Shown here: positions 13,480 to 25,365 of the stretch, piece after piece
How the letters are laid out: every line of letters begins with the position of its first letter
Position numbering within the stretch: position 1 is the first letter of the stretch
DNA from: Gymnopilus junonius
Taxonomy: Eukaryota; Basidiomycota; Agaricomycetes; Agaricales; Galerinaceae
Assembly (NCBI GenBank): GCA_015501075.1
Contig: JADNYJ010000066.1
Coordinates: 124,001-188,000, forward strand
Direction of reading: 5' to 3'
Length of the DNA: 64,000 bases
Program-made: the position numbers and the translations under genes
Notes under the pieces: model-generated
The model's input: the letters and a program-made list of their open reading frames with translations, nothing else
Told to the model about the DNA's origin: nothing
The model's database searches: none

Positions 13480-14822
13480 ATGCGAGCTCCTATATCAGAG
13501 GTATGTAAGGTCCCTATTTTTCTCATTTACTCCAGGATGACGGTACTTTCTAGAACCATGGTACGATGCAAAACGATTGCACGGTATTAGCCTCGCCATA
13601 TGCCTCCAAGTTATTTGAATCAGCACTGTCACCGATCTTAGAGGATATTTGTCCATGCGTAGACCCACTTGACCTTAACGACGAATCGATGATTGCGTCT
13701 ACAAATGAGAGTTCAGTATCTAGTTATGGGCAACTCCTGGACGACATGGTAAGCTCCAATTTAAAATCTTTCAATATTTCATGGGTTCTTCTCTGTCCAT
13801 TTCCGTCATTTCACAGCGAATGATATTAATTCCAAACCCTTCAGGCTATCGATCACTCTGGCATCAGTTCATACGGTTTCTCCACGAGACTCGTATGGCA
13901 ATACGACGAAAGGGGTGATCAGTCCGAGCATCTCGGCCACCAAGCGACCCGAGACTTTGGAATGCCGCAAGGTATGCAACGGATTATCCTTGTAAAGCTA
14001 GAAAGGAAAAAGGTTGTTCATAATATCTTCGTTTCAGGTTCTGAATGGAAAGACGACTATGTAGAAGAGTCTATCCTCGTCCCGGAGCTAAGGTTGACTA
14101 TTCCAACTCCGGAGATGGGTAGTTCGGTGGAATTCCGGTCGCTGGGAGAGGGGGAATCGAGGATTTTTGTTATTGATGAAATTCCTGACTACCGATCACC
14201 AGAGGCGGAACCTTTGGCGCCGACCTCTTCTGCTTCACGGCCCTTGGGAACAGAATATAGGTCTTCCAGCGCTGATACCAGAGCCTTGGCGCTTGGTGCT
14301 CTCAAAGGTTTTCCTGCTTACACTCTGGGAAAAATCCCTAGGCGACGGGATCCTATAATTGTCTCTAACGCATCTTCAGCGCGCAAAAGCAAGGGTTCTT
14401 CTGGCTCGCGTTGGTCATTTCTGCGTTCTAAAAAAAAGTCTGGCAAGGGCGAACGTGTCTGGTCTAGGTTTTCTCGGGTCTTGTCAAATCTGACTGGGTA
14501 CTCTATTCAGCGGCGTTCCCGCAAAGCTTCCGTTCAACTAAGTGATGTTTACGAAAAGGACGACAACGTAAATTTCCCTGGAACTTCCTCCCTGCCAAAC
14601 GTTCAATGTAACACCAATACTGCCTCGGGCCAGCGCTCTTCTGTATCCTCGCTTTCCCGTATACCTACCTGTATCCTCGAGGACGGAGAACACGCCGCAT
14701 CTCGTCTCTTTGGACTCCCTGATATTGGAGACATCTCGGCGGGCAAGACAAAGATATTCAAAAGTTCTGGGGGCCTGCCTGCGCGACACCTCAAAGGAGA
14801 CACTCTTTCGGGTTCAGTATGA
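13480..14822 (+). CDS. hypothetical protein, basic Ser-rich C-terminal half
   Basis: I do not recognise this protein. Exons 13480-13500, 13554-13748, 13845-13971 and 14038-14822 have canonical borders and give a closed frame of 375 residues. The first 115 residues are acidic and Cys/Asp-rich (ILEDICPCVDPLDLNDE). A short hydrophobic, strand-like stretch follows (LRLTIPTPE...SRIFVIDEIP). The rest is low-complexity Ser/Arg/Lys-rich with a basic cluster (RSKKKSGKGERVWSRFSRVL) that could be a nuclear localisation signal or an amphipathic helix. There is no signal peptide or membrane span. The seven-residue first exon is the least certain part; the true start may be further upstream. Coding status rests on the 286-codon last exon and three clean introns. 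Confidence 0.6.
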
Positions 14823-15220
14823 AGAGTTCTGGATACACTAGCCTCCGTGCCTTACGTTGAGGTTGTAATAAGACCATGTCGGCGTCACCACACTTTCGGG
14901 AGGCGTCCCCATTTATATCTGGTTGAAATATGGTAAAGTGGGCGCGCTCAGCAATTCTTTGACCCACTTTATGCGGAGAGCCCTGAATGTAAGTCAAATT
15001 GACGTACAGGTTGACTGGAATGGCGTCGCAGAGGATATAGATTTGATGCCTTTATTGTTTTGTTGTCGTTTCGTAATTCTTCTATTCCTAGGCTTTTTCT
15101 TTTTGCTTTCTTTCCTCTGTTTCGCTTAAGGCTAGGCATAGGATGTTCGCATCGATAGTAATTTAATTCATTCATGATAATACAGACCTTCCCGTTGGTT
15201 TGGGCCTGGGCATACTTAAT
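14823..15220. other. 3' flank of the hypothetical gene
   Basis: About 400 bp with a T-rich tract near 15055-15120, probably the 3' UTR region of the upstream gene. No frame of interest. Confidence 0.35.
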
Positions 15221-15634
15221 GGCCTCATGTCTCGTCCTTTTTTCTTTCAGATGTCATGAGGAGCTGCCAACTGCTGGATTCTAATTGTGATGGAGATTGG
15301 AAGGCGGCTGGTAGACTGACCATAGACCATTCTGCTGGAGCCATCATTCTGCAACCATTGTGGTGACTTCATGTCTCGTTCGATTTTCTTTCAGATGTCA
15401 TGAGGAGGAGCTTGCGGCTGTATTCCATTGTGATGGTACCCAGCGATCGGAAGGTGTGTACAGACTATATATCGAGAGCGTTCTGCTGGAGCCGTCTTTC
15501 TCGCAAACCGCTGTAATTGCTCCAGGTCTCGTCCACTTTTCTTTCAGATGCCATTAAGAAGGAGCTGATTGCTATGTGATGTGCTCTGAGATCGGTAGAC
15601 TGCACATCGAGAACGTTCTGTTAGTGCCGGGAGG
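15221..15634 (+). repeat. tandem repeat, about 150-bp unit, 2.7 copies
   Basis: Three imperfect direct copies begin near 15221, 15369 and 15522. Each opens with a TGTCTCGT/GGTCTCGT block, a pyrimidine run ending TTTCTTTCAG, then ATGTCATGAGGAG (ATGCCATTAAGAAG in copy 3). Each continues with a shared TGTGATGG...ATCGGAAGGT/ATCGGTAGACT block and a GAG(A/C)(G/A)TTCTG(C/T)T(G/A)G(A/T)GCC block. The third copy is truncated. The array lies about 190 bp upstream of the NRAMP start codon. Confidence 0.75.
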
Positions 15635-15827
15635 AAACCGGATCGGCGAGGGACGGCGGACGGCCATCCGTATGTGGCAATCTGGCCAACGGCGAGCAGC
15701 AGTACCACTCAGTCGTTTCCTCTAGCTTGTCTTGTCCGCTGTATTGGGTTCGTCGTCCTTCCTTCCGGTTCACTATTTCATGAGCACCGCTGGCTGACCC
15801 ACTCCATCCTGCCTCCCCCTTTCCACC

Positions 15828-18432
15828 ATGGCAGATTCCACTACCCAGCAGCAGCCCAAGAATGGCCAACGTTATAAAGCATTTCTACACAACCTCAAAC
15901 GGGCTACTATTGTCATCATCAATCATGCCAAGAAGCATGCAGGGGTCGGTGTAGTTTGTGCAGTTGCCTACTTTGACCCGTAAGCTCTGGGCCCTTTTGG
16001 TGTGGCAACTCGAGCAGCTGACACATAAATTAACGCGCTTCGCCTACAGAGGGAATTGGGGCGTCGACCTACAAGCTGGGTCCCAATTTGGTTACAGTCT
16101 CCTCTTCGTAGTCCTCCTCTCGGGCTTGTTTGCTGTCTACCTCCAGGTTCATATTCTACGTCGACCGAGTATTATTATTGATTCTCAGTTTACTTTTTCT
16201 CGTAGGTCCTCGCTAGCAGGTTGGGTTGTGTGACTGGGATAGGTGTGTTTTTTTTCGTCAAAGTTTTTGAGTTCGGGGTGCTTGTGTCAATTTCGGCGAC
16301 GCCGGCGTCGTATCCTACGTCTGTCGGCCGCAGTTCGAGTGCCTCCCCAAGGTACAAGAAGGCTGGCTGGTGTTCTGCCCGCTGCTAATTATGCAGTGGC
16401 TATTCTTGCGCGCAGTTATTCCGGGAAATGCTGGCATGCCCAAGTTGTAGGTGTGGGTATAATTAGGATTTATCTTCCTATGTTGTGGAGGCGGGATTGG
16501 CGAAGGGAGTAAATATTCTCTGCAATACGCAGTTCGCTCATTGATTTGCGAAAGACACCTTGCATTTTTCCACCCTTCTGTCTCTTTGCCGGCATCATTT
16601 ATGTTTCGAGACCAGATACTTACTTTTTTTCCTCACAATCGTAGACTTGGCTTCCCACACACGTTTGCTGCTGTACAGTCGACCCAAACATACGCTGCTC
16701 TACCGATGGCTTGGTCTCTATCCACTGTATATCTTGTCCGAGGTCGCCATTATTGCCACGGACCTTGCCGAGTTATTAGGATCCGCCATCGCACTCTGCT
16801 TGCTTTTCCCCAGGCTGGAATTGTGGCATGGAGTACTAATCACAGCATTTGATGTCGTTTTTATACTTGCCATGGGCGATCCGCTGCGCGGAAAACCTGT
16901 GAAGGCGTTTGAGATCCTCATAGGTGGTATGGTACGCCTTCTTTGCTTGACATGTATAACTTTGTTTGCGAACCTAATTGATGGTGGCCATAGGTCATCG
17001 CGATTCTCGTCTGCATGATCGTCATCATCGCCAAGGTTAATGTCAACTGGGGCTATGCTTTCAAGGGGTTTCTTCCGTCAAGCCGTATCTTTGCTCAAGG
17101 CGGATTATATACCTGTCAGTTTTAAAGTGTTATTCTTTCAGCTTGTAACCTAAGCGTTTCATTCAGCTGTTGGCATCCTCGGAGCCACTGTAATGCCTCA
17201 CAGTATTTATCTTGGATCTGCTTTGGCTACGCAGGATCGGATTTCTTTCCGTGATAGAGAATCGGTCGACAGTCTTTCAACCCTCAGTCAAGGCGCGCCC
17301 CCGGAATCAAAAGAGGTAGAAGAGACAAAGGAAGCTACCCACGAGCAGCCCTTTATGGCTCGGGTTTGTGCGACATGCAAGAATTCTCTCCTCACTCCGT
17401 TCCGCAGGCCTCCTCCCAACCTTTACTCATCGCCGTGCACGCAGTATTGTGATCACCAGAATAATAGCTACGCTTTCGTTCGTGCTCATATCTATCATGC
17501 TACGACGGATATGGTCGGGAGTTTACTTGGATTTGCGGTCATGATCAATTCACTGTGCGTCTTATTTATCCTTACTTGACTGTCTTCTTATAAGTTGTTG
17601 AACAGGATTTTGATTCTTGCCTCGGCCGTCTTCTACTATGGCCACTCAAGCTCACAAGGGTCCCCTGCTGGGTTGTTTGAGGCGTATGACCTGATTCGAG
17701 ATATCGTTGGCCAAGGTGAGGGATTGGGTTCAAACACTTTCATATAGGTTCTTTAACCGTTTCGGCATGGGTTTTTCAGGTGCTGCAACATTATTCGCTA
17801 TAGCTTTATTATGTGCTGGGCAGGTCAGATCGCACCCATTTTGATTCGCTTACGGTATTGCAACTTACGATCTATTTAGAGCTCATCTTTAATCGCTACG
17901 GTGGCTGGTCAAGCTATTTGTGAAGGTTTCTTGACATGGCGTGTCTCTGTGCGTATTCTTTTAGACCGCTCTATATTAATTGCTGATTTGTGTGCATGCA
18001 TTGAAGGCTGTAACACGGCGCTTGTTTACACGCTTTCTGGCTATCATACCATCCATGGCAGTTGCCATTGTTGTCGGAAAACCGGGCATTGATACTCTTC
18101 TCGTCGCATCACAAGTTGTCTTATCCATAGTTCTCCCATTTGTCATCTTCCCCCTCCTCCTGTGCACCAGCAGCAAGTCGATCATGAGCGTGCGCAAAGA
18201 TACCTCAAAGTCTATATCCCAGACGTTGTCCTCTGGCACGGTATCAGAACCAGGGCCTTCTTCCATTGGAGGCCTTGATAAAACCGAACAATCGGAAGAA
18301 AGTCAAGAAGAGGAATTGGTGGACTATAGCAATAATAAGTTGACCATTGCTCTTGGGATGGTGATTTGGCTTGTCATTGCTGCTGCCAATGTGTACGTGA
18401 TCGTGGAACTGGGGTTGGGCAATTCTGGGTGA
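15828..18432 (+). CDS. NRAMP-family divalent metal transporter (SMF-like)
   Basis: Proton-coupled Mn2+/Fe2+ transporter of the NRAMP/SMF family, an integral membrane protein of the endosome, vacuole or plasma membrane. Exons: 15828-15979, 16050-16146, 16206-16242, 16645-16931, 16994-17114, 17167-17554, 17606-17715, 17780-17823, 17880-17948 and 18007-18432, a closed frame of 576 residues. The metal-binding DPGN motif of TM1 is split by the first intron and followed by WGVDLQAGSQFGY. TM6 carries the other diagnostic motif, MPHSIYL. SEVAIIATDLAELLGSAIAL matches the TM3 region of fungal members. A hydrophilic loop after TM7 is Ser/Glu-rich, and a cytosolic Ser-rich stretch precedes the last span. 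Introns are 50-75 bp except the third, which is 402 bp. Substrate preference cannot be read from sequence. Confidence 0.92.
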
Positions 18433-18929
18433 TGAGCTGGTGAATCTGTTATGCGCCCACTCCCCAGCATGGCGTCGGGTAGTTTGACATTCGTTCCATG
18501 GTATGTCATCCATATTTTTCCGTCTTTCATTTTTCCCGTTCGCTTCGTGGCGCTCCGCTATTCTTTTCCGATCGTCGTAGTGCTTGATTCTCGCCACCAC
18601 ATCATTGTACATACTATTCTTCTTGCAGCCTTCGGTACAAAAGCACCTCGAGCCCCTCTCAACTTGTATTATAGTCAATCTACGCATACTACATACACTC
18701 TTGGAACCCACATTGAATAAAATTAATCTGTATTTATTTCAAAGAATTTTTGCCAAGCAAAGATAAATTTGTGGGATGAGATTGGGAGAATGGTTCCTGC
18801 TGCACAGCCACCTTGACATAACCTGTTGACCACGGCATCCCTCTTGGAACGTCCTTCAGTCAAAACATAACTGTTATGGACCCCTTTCATTGCTTCTCTG
18901 TTACCCTGAACACTTGATACTGCTCTCTG
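18433..18929. other. intergenic
   Basis: About 500 bp between the NRAMP stop and the next start, AT-rich around 18720-18770. An upstream ATG at 18876 opens a 12-codon frame that stops before the OB-fold gene; it could be an upstream ORF. Confidence 0.4.
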
Positions 18930-20120
18930 ATGTATAGAGTCTTCCTTGGCGCACCCACTGCTGCCGACATTGACGGCGACCCCAGCTCATATTCATGGCG
19001 GACCATTTCTTCCACGACAGGTAGAACACTCTCAGCCAAGTCGAGTGAACGAGTGCCTGCACAGGTGGAGCGTGCCGAGTCGCTTGTTTTACCGTTCCTA
19101 CCTGCCACATTGGAAGCTGCGAGCCATAGGATCTCGTTGATTTATAAGGACGTCATCTTCAACGATGGTCCTGAAGAAGATAGTTTCCTTTCTCCTGAGG
19201 AAGAGGGCAAGGACGAGCAAGTTGTCTCTATATTCCGAGACGCAGGTGTGTACCTTATCGCTCTAGTCGAGCCACTTCCTGGTTATAACTTTCGTTTTTG
19301 TTTGATTCATAGAGCAAACCACGTTAATCACCTGGCCACCAACCGCACCAGAAGACAACGAGTCTCGCGAAAGTTTCGCCGGACCTTCTTTTCTGCTAGA
19401 TAAATCTTCCAAGTCAGCCTCAGAGCTATCGTTACCCTCTTCTCAGGCCGTCGAAACCCGGCTATTCGATACCCAAGACGCAGAATCCCAATCATTTGGG
19501 AACTACTCTGACGCGTCATCCATCGCGCGTTTTCCATCATTTCATTTCAACTTGCACACGCTCGCCTCACTCACACATTTATCGGCGAGCAAGGTCAAGG
19601 GCTCGAAGAAGGTGAATGTACTCCTTGCGGTGTTGGAGGTAGAAGGGCCTGATACGATCCGGATCAAGAACGGCAAGGATGCGGGAAGCAAGTATCTATT
19701 TTGAATATGATTTTGGGCGACGAGGAGGGTACGGTGTGCAAGCTGACTGCTTGGAGAGAGGTGGCGGAGGAGTGGGGTGGTGCTGGGAAAGCTGTAGCTG
19801 CGAAGAGAGGAGATATTGTTCATATTGAAAGTAGGTTCGGAATCTTTTTTCTTTGCTATTCTTTCACTTCGTAACTATTACTGACTTCCAATTTACTGTT
19901 AGATATAATGGCGGCTTGCGATCCAGCAGCCTCAACCACGCTGACTGCTTCACCTTACCTAAAGTCCCAACTCTTCATTTGCTTTCGTACTATGCCATAT
20001 ATTCATGAGGATGGAAGGCTACGTCCTGATCTGCGCCTTGGGATCAGCGAGCCCAGCGTGCGGAAGGTGGCGGCTCTCGTTGCATGGTTTGAACATATGG
20101 CTGGGTTAAAAAGCGTCTAG
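18930..20120 (+). CDS. OB-fold protein, SHLD2-like first OB domain; 1-bp frameshift
   Basis: Predicted single-stranded nucleic-acid-binding protein. Exons 18930-19245, 19313-19830 and 19903-20120. The second half (from VNVLLAVLEVEGPDTIRIKNG through ILGDEEGTVCKLTAW to KRGDIVHIENI) has the strand pattern of an OB fold and recalls fungal proteins annotated with the shieldin-2 first OB domain. That name is from memory, not a search. The frame breaks near 19688: GKDAG is followed in the written frame by a stop, while the next frame continues at once with QVSILNMILGDEEG. One base is missing, most simply one G from a run of G, and the three exons sum to 3n+2, agreeing with a single deletion. The N-terminal half is acidic and Ser-rich. 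The gene ends 131 bp from the convergent thioredoxin gene. Confidence 0.65.
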
Positions 20121-20251
20121 TTGCAAGTACCAGTCATTCAGCGCGTATCAAATCAGGATGCATTGATTTATTAACGCATCATCAAATGCGAATGTCGTTT
20201 ATGTGGTTATGGTTTGTACAATTACACTGTCACGATCGATAAAGGTGGAAA

Positions 20252-20751
20252 TCACAGTAGGGCCTTACCCGACTCGACGAGTTCCTATATACACATCGTG
20301 AGGAAGTTTTCAAGGGAATTTGATGATATCCACATACGGCTAATTGGGCTGGACGAGCACCGACCAAATCCTTCACCTTGTCTCCATCCTTGAAGATCAT
20401 AAAGGTAGGCATCTGTATTGGTCAATGTCATTCGGTGCTGCAAGCTTTCGGAAGACATGAAAAAACATACAGCTCTGATGCCGACCTCCTGCGCGATTTG
20501 TTCCTGCTCGTCAACGTCGACTTTGTAGAACTCTACGCCTTCGGGTGCAGACTCGGACAGCTTCTCGAAAATGGGAGAAATAGCCTTGCAGGGACCACAC
20601 CAGGTAGCCCAGAAGTCGATCAAGATAGGCTTGCCGCTGTTAATCTAAAAGTGGTGCAGGTGATATCATCAGATATAGATCTCCTTGCCAGGAAGACGGT
20701 ACGTACGACTTTCTGGAATTCGGCGTAAGAGTTGAGGGGTTTGACGACCAT
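20252..20751 (-). CDS. TRX: thioredoxin
   Basis: Small dithiol-disulfide oxidoreductase that reduces protein disulfides and is itself reduced by thioredoxin reductase. Four exons on the minus strand (20707-20751, 20471-20644, 20338-20412, 20252-20284) give exactly 108 residues, the classical length. Seen in order are the N-terminal VVKPLNSYAEFQKV strand-helix, the active site WCGPCK in DFWATWCGPCKAI, VDVDEQ, the cis-proline motif MPTFMIFKDGDKV, and the GARPAQLAELV helix. The final exon encodes only ELVESGKALL plus stop and is easy to miss; without it the frame runs on into intron. There is no targeting peptide, so a cytosolic or nuclear form is expected. The upstream region is shared with no obvious divergent gene. 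Confidence 0.95.
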
Positions 20752-21920
20752 TTTTGAGGAAGATGGAAAGGGACAATGAAGTGGTTCGGAATGAAGTTGT
20801 TCTGCAGAACCGTCGTCTGATCATCCGGGATTTTATAGGAGATTCGCCATGATGCTTGGTGAGCGGTCACGTGAAGGTATGATCATCGATATCGTCATCG
20901 ACGTGACTCTCACTTGTCAGTTGTCAGTCCATCTAGCTTAGATCAACCACCTTCCAGTTCACCCGAGGTTACAAAGCTTTATTCTTATTCATTTAAACAC
21001 GCGCTCGCTGATTATGAACATGCACTGAATTGCGCCAGAAGAATTGAGAATGTCTGGGATACGGAATTAATTTTCTTTAGTAAATTGGCTTCCTAATTAG
21101 GGCCAGTCCCACGTCTTGTGTCCAATTGAAGCCCACACTTCGGGGTTCTTAAAAAAAACCTTACTATCCGAGGTCACGTTGAGACGACTCCCCCAAAATC
21201 TTTCTTCTTGGTCGGACTTAGCATTTGCTCTCGAAGTGCTGGAATTATTATACTCCTTTTTGGCATCAGAAGCCGACCTGGACTGAGAGCAAGTCGTTAT
21301 CTATTTAAGAATATCCTGAGAGCATTAGCTCTATATAATTGTCTTACCGGTTGACCGTCAGTAAATTTAACAAAAGCGCCCAGGATGGAGGGCATTTATG
21401 GACGTTGCCAATCTTAGCAACAATTGAGCATAAAGATATGGAGAAGGGTGATGAAATTATATTTTAAATGTCAATCAATGAGACAATTTTTGTCCTCGAA
21501 GTTGATAATTATGTCCAACCTGGGCCCGATGAAAGCGACAGGACGTAACAGAGCAGAAGTTAAGAAGAACAAATGTGCTTCGTTTCGCCCCTCCGATGAT
21601 CCCGAGCAACAAACACAGGTGAGACATAGCACTACAAGCATATTTCACCTGGGTTCGTCCACACGATCCAAGCATATTTCAAATCACATCACCTTCGTAA
21701 GCCCCTCCTTGAAACTGATTTTTCTTCCGTCCCTCTCGAGGTCCAATAGTCCAGCAATCCAGGTGAGGTGCTGAATTATGATCACTTCGTAGATACGAAA
21801 TATCATTATCTCTCAACGGCCGTCGAGAGAAAATTTTCTTGATGACTTGAAAGGGGTGAAGAGCCCCGCAATAAGGTGTTTAACATCAAGACAGCGACCA
21901 GAGAATGTAAATTAATTTAA
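20752..21920. other. intergenic, no supported gene
   Basis: About 1.2 kb upstream of thioredoxin. Short frames only (largest 116 codons at 21424-21774, plus strand, no resemblance). AT-rich with no recognised repeat. Confidence 0.45.
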
Positions 21921-22181
21921 TCAGGGTCTCTTGTTCGGGAAGAGCAGACAGGTGAGCAGAAAGAGAGTCGTAGAAAGGATCAACAAGTCGACATACGCTC
22001 CTGTCAGGTGGAGAAACGAGGGAGAGGGTGTCAGCTGCAGTCTTGAAATAAGATCGTTGCCAATGATGTCAGCTTCATCGAGGGTCAGGCTTTTGAGAGA
22101 ACAGTGACTAAGGAAAGATGTTAATGACCAAGATACACATGCACCACCTAGTGTGACTGGCAAATCGGTTAAGGTGGTCAA
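21921..22181 (-). pseudogene. F-box/LRR-like fragment
   Basis: The minus-strand frame contains SWSLTSFLSHCSLKSLTLDE followed by LISRLQLTPSPSFLHL. This is the rhythm of leucine-rich segments in the C-terminal half of agaric F-box proteins. No start, no F-box and no continuation are present nearby, so it is probably a decayed fragment. Resemblance is by eye. Confidence 0.4.
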
Positions 22182-22514
22182 GTGAGAGTATCGAAAAATA
22201 AATTGATTGATCTAGAGCGTGGGTCAAATTCGACGTCGAGGTTCTGTAACTGTGCATGCTACACCCTTCTCCTCGTCTCCAATAATCGTTTACTGATTGT
22301 CTCAGTCAAAGAAAAAGGATGTGAAGCTTCAGGGAGACAAAATTTGGCTTGGTCCATATATTGTTGTTGAATTGTCACTGAGCTTTTGCCCAATTGTCAT
22401 TCAAAGGTTGAGCCAGAAGATGAGTTCGAGGTTGAGTTGGCTTTGGTTGGACAATAGACAGGAGGGTCGGGGTTCTATTGATATTTGAACATAAAAGGCA
22501 TTCTGTCCAAGTTG

Positions 22515-22776
22515 AAGTGGTCAAAACGGCATATATTGAAGTGCATTGTAATTACAAAAGGGTAGTACAACGCGTGCGCCGAGAGAGCAAGGAGACGGAC
22601 CGATGTGGCTGCCGACAATGGTGAAAGTGCAGCAAGGGAAGTCCGTGCAATTGTCGATAGTAATGAGAGCGGGTTGAGGATAGCTAAGCGGCGACCATAC
22701 CGGGATCGGAAGGTTGTAGGCGTTCTTTGAAACTCCGACAGCTTGTTTGCTAGTATTGACTAAATGCTTCTTAGTG
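22515..22776 (+). repeat. dispersed repeat, copy 1
   Basis: About 260 bp that recurs in the same orientation at 28670-28973. The strongest shared blocks are GTGCATTGTAATTACAAAAG with GGTAGTACAACGCGTGCGCC just after it, and near the other end GAACTCCGACAGC (GAAACTCCGACAGC here) with TTTGCTAGTATTGAC. Copy 1 is shorter than copy 2 by about 40 bp in the middle. There is no coding capacity, no terminal inverted repeat and no target duplication that I can define. Confidence 0.75.
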
Positions 22777-24439
22777 TCTCCAGCCATGCCTGGTCACTTT
22801 CAGTGAACCAGGTTTTGGAGTGGAATAGAGAATTCAGTTTTAGGAAGCTTCCCCAAAAGAAAAAAAATAGGCCCAAGGTCTAGATCCATTGCACTATTCA
22901 GAATTCCCCGACTCTATCACGTGAGTGATAGATAGAAAGGGTTCTGTCGAGTTCGAAATGAACGACTCCCGCCAATGTCAGTCTGAGCTTTCCCATGGCC
23001 TCGAACTATGCAGCATGCTAAGATTTATTCACTTTCTTCTATATATCTGAACTGCAAATTTTTTAGCTTACAAAAATTTCAACATTTTCTGCATTACATA
23101 TTTTACTATAGAAGTAACATAATTACCCTTCAGCTGGCCGCGAGGAGTCAACCGAAGGTTGGCGACAAGCGGCCAGCAGTAAACTTACATTTCACATAGA
23201 TCTTGAAAGGATGCAAATGGCGCCAATTGTTAAGTTTTACTGAGAAAGATAGAGTCGGGGATTGGCGCTTGCGCTGCTATGGGATCTTATACACAAAAAT
23301 TGGCCACGTGGCCAGGCGTGCCCGAAGGGCCATGTTATCGTTTACTGGTCGTCTAAGCCAAACATAAAAAGGATGCAAAAGGTAGTGTAGGCTCGGATCA
23401 AGCTCCTTTTTTGGGAATGCCGATGTTTATTTGTTTGTATCTATCATTGTATTGAAACGGCAGTTCCTGACAAGGGGCTTGCTTCATCCTCCACAAATAA
23501 GAGGGGTTGCTCGCGCCCAACGCTTGAGCCCATTTCTTCTCGTATACCTATAATTCTTTTTAGTAAATTTAAGGTATACATGTCGCGGAAAATATGTACT
23601 ATTCAAAATTTTAACGCGTTTTGAAGTTATTGCGTAAGAGTCCGAGCGTTTTGGGGTAATAGCCCCGTTTCTGATTTATATTGAAAAAAAATAAATACTT
23701 CATTCTGCATCGTAAAAACCTCGCAGTAGGATCTTTTATAATGTATCTTGATGTTACAGTAGAAATTTTGGCTTGTGACCATGCCAGAATGTCTGTATCG
23801 ATGCCGAATTCCTCGAATCCGACGTTCTTTCGATACATCAGCAAAAGCACGTGATGCATGGGTCAAAAATATCTCTCAGTCCAATTGAGAGTCGAAATCG
23901 ATATCCTCCTTTCTTAATCTCTTAAACATCGATAACGCACTTGAAATGACTTCCTCTCATCAAGGAGCACCGCGCCAGAGTAAGCTAAGGCGCACACGCG
24001 GCTGGTGCATAGGTGACGCAGCGTGACGGTCAAGTCACAGATAGCGTTCGACTCGAATCCTCTCTACATAGCTACCACCATGGGGATATTGCCCTCAAGG
24101 TTCACCCAGAACGTCGTTAATAGTACTATTCAAGAGATCAATTAACTTTGTTTGGCCAACAACAGCATTTCCGTTCTCGTAGTCTCAAATTTCTAATTCT
24201 ACCTATACCTAGAGATCATGTTCTTCTGTCATGTATAGGACTTCGTATTTTTTTCTATAAAATTCGCAGACATGTATATATGCATCCTATATACATGATT
24301 CATCTAGCAGTTTTGTTACGCGTTGAGTGTGGAAGCTCCAGAAACACCACGAGCAAGCCCCGGACCGGAATGGGGCTTGTTCCGAACCTAGATTTCCAGA
24401 CCGGTTCAACTACTCTATCGCAATATCGATTAATCTTTC
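22777..24439. other. intergenic, no supported gene
   Basis: About 1.66 kb of AT-rich sequence between the dispersed repeat and an F-box remnant. Frames are under 100 codons. A small perfect palindrome (CATGTATAT ... ATATACATG) lies around 24270-24298; too short to interpret. Confidence 0.45.
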
Positions 24440-24771
24440 AGTAGTACACGAACCGAAGCCCATAGTAAGAAACCTCCATATCCCAGGCCAAGTCTAATAT
24501 ACCGCGCCCTTATTCAGTAGCGACAAAAAGGCACCTTTAGCGTCGTTGTCATCTGGGAGACAGCAAACTCGAAAGTGGACGCTACGATTTCCACAGGCAT
24601 TATGTCGATGATCGAATCATGGATAGCGTTGAGCTTGAACTTTAGTTCCCGACATCTAGTACTTAAGCATGGTTTACAGAAAGGCCTTGGCCTTGGAAAT
24701 TTGGTTATTTGATCAGGAAGTCGAGTTCCCTGCATGGATCGCCAGAGTCTGAGATGCTGGTGGCTTAACAA
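24440..24771 (-). pseudogene. decayed F-box N-terminus
   Basis: The minus-strand frame at 24514-24771 holds RELKFKLNAIHDSIIDIMPVEIVASTFEFA. This reads like the F-box of agaric proteins (NAIHDPILRLPPEIVSEIF-type). The frame stops soon after, and the expected next segment (V-C-R-x-W-R) survives only as a broken AVY-stop-TWPGIW. I treat it as a remnant. Confidence 0.45.
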
Positions 24772-25365
24772 ATTTGGTAGGATCCATCGGGGTCATGAAT
24801 ATCGATACTGCCGCAAAGATGGCAGCAGTACGTGTCCCTGTGGTAGTGACAAAGAGCGTCCAGAGTCGAAGGAGTCCTTAAAATTAGCAATGACAACGGC
24901 TCCTCCGCTCTGGAGGGTTACCCAGACCTCGTAACCTTAATTTATGTCAGATGCGACGCGTCCTGGACGCTAGACCGGAAGCCGATCTGTCTATGAACGG
25001 ATAAGCCTCGCTCGCTTTCATATACAGGCGGTAACCGGCCTACTTGGACGCGTCTAGCCCCTATTTCCCATCATGACTGATACAATGGGCATTTTGGGAC
25101 TGAGAAAGGTGTATAAACAGAAACGCATTCTCTGGCTCGACTTCTTGATTCAGCATTTTCTTATTTCGTAATTCTTTTCATCTTATATTTTATGATTCAC
25201 GATGATTTTCTAAGAACGCGGAGTACGTGCATTGATAGTTTATTCTGTTGCATATCATTTGTTTCCTTTTAATACAGGCAAACATGTACCCGTATTTCCT
25301 GATATAAACGACAAAGGATACCAGCTACAGCAAGATTTTGATTGTCATTATGTGCAGCCGCTCAT
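24772..25365. other. intergenic
   Basis: About 590 bp between the F-box remnant and the 3' end of the secreted-repeat gene. T-rich near 25140-25200. Nothing else seen. Confidence 0.4.

Noticed and set aside
24340..24385. Small inverted repeat AGCCCCGG...CCGGAATGGGGCT
   Set aside because: Too short and imperfect to be called a terminator or element in a eukaryotic genome.
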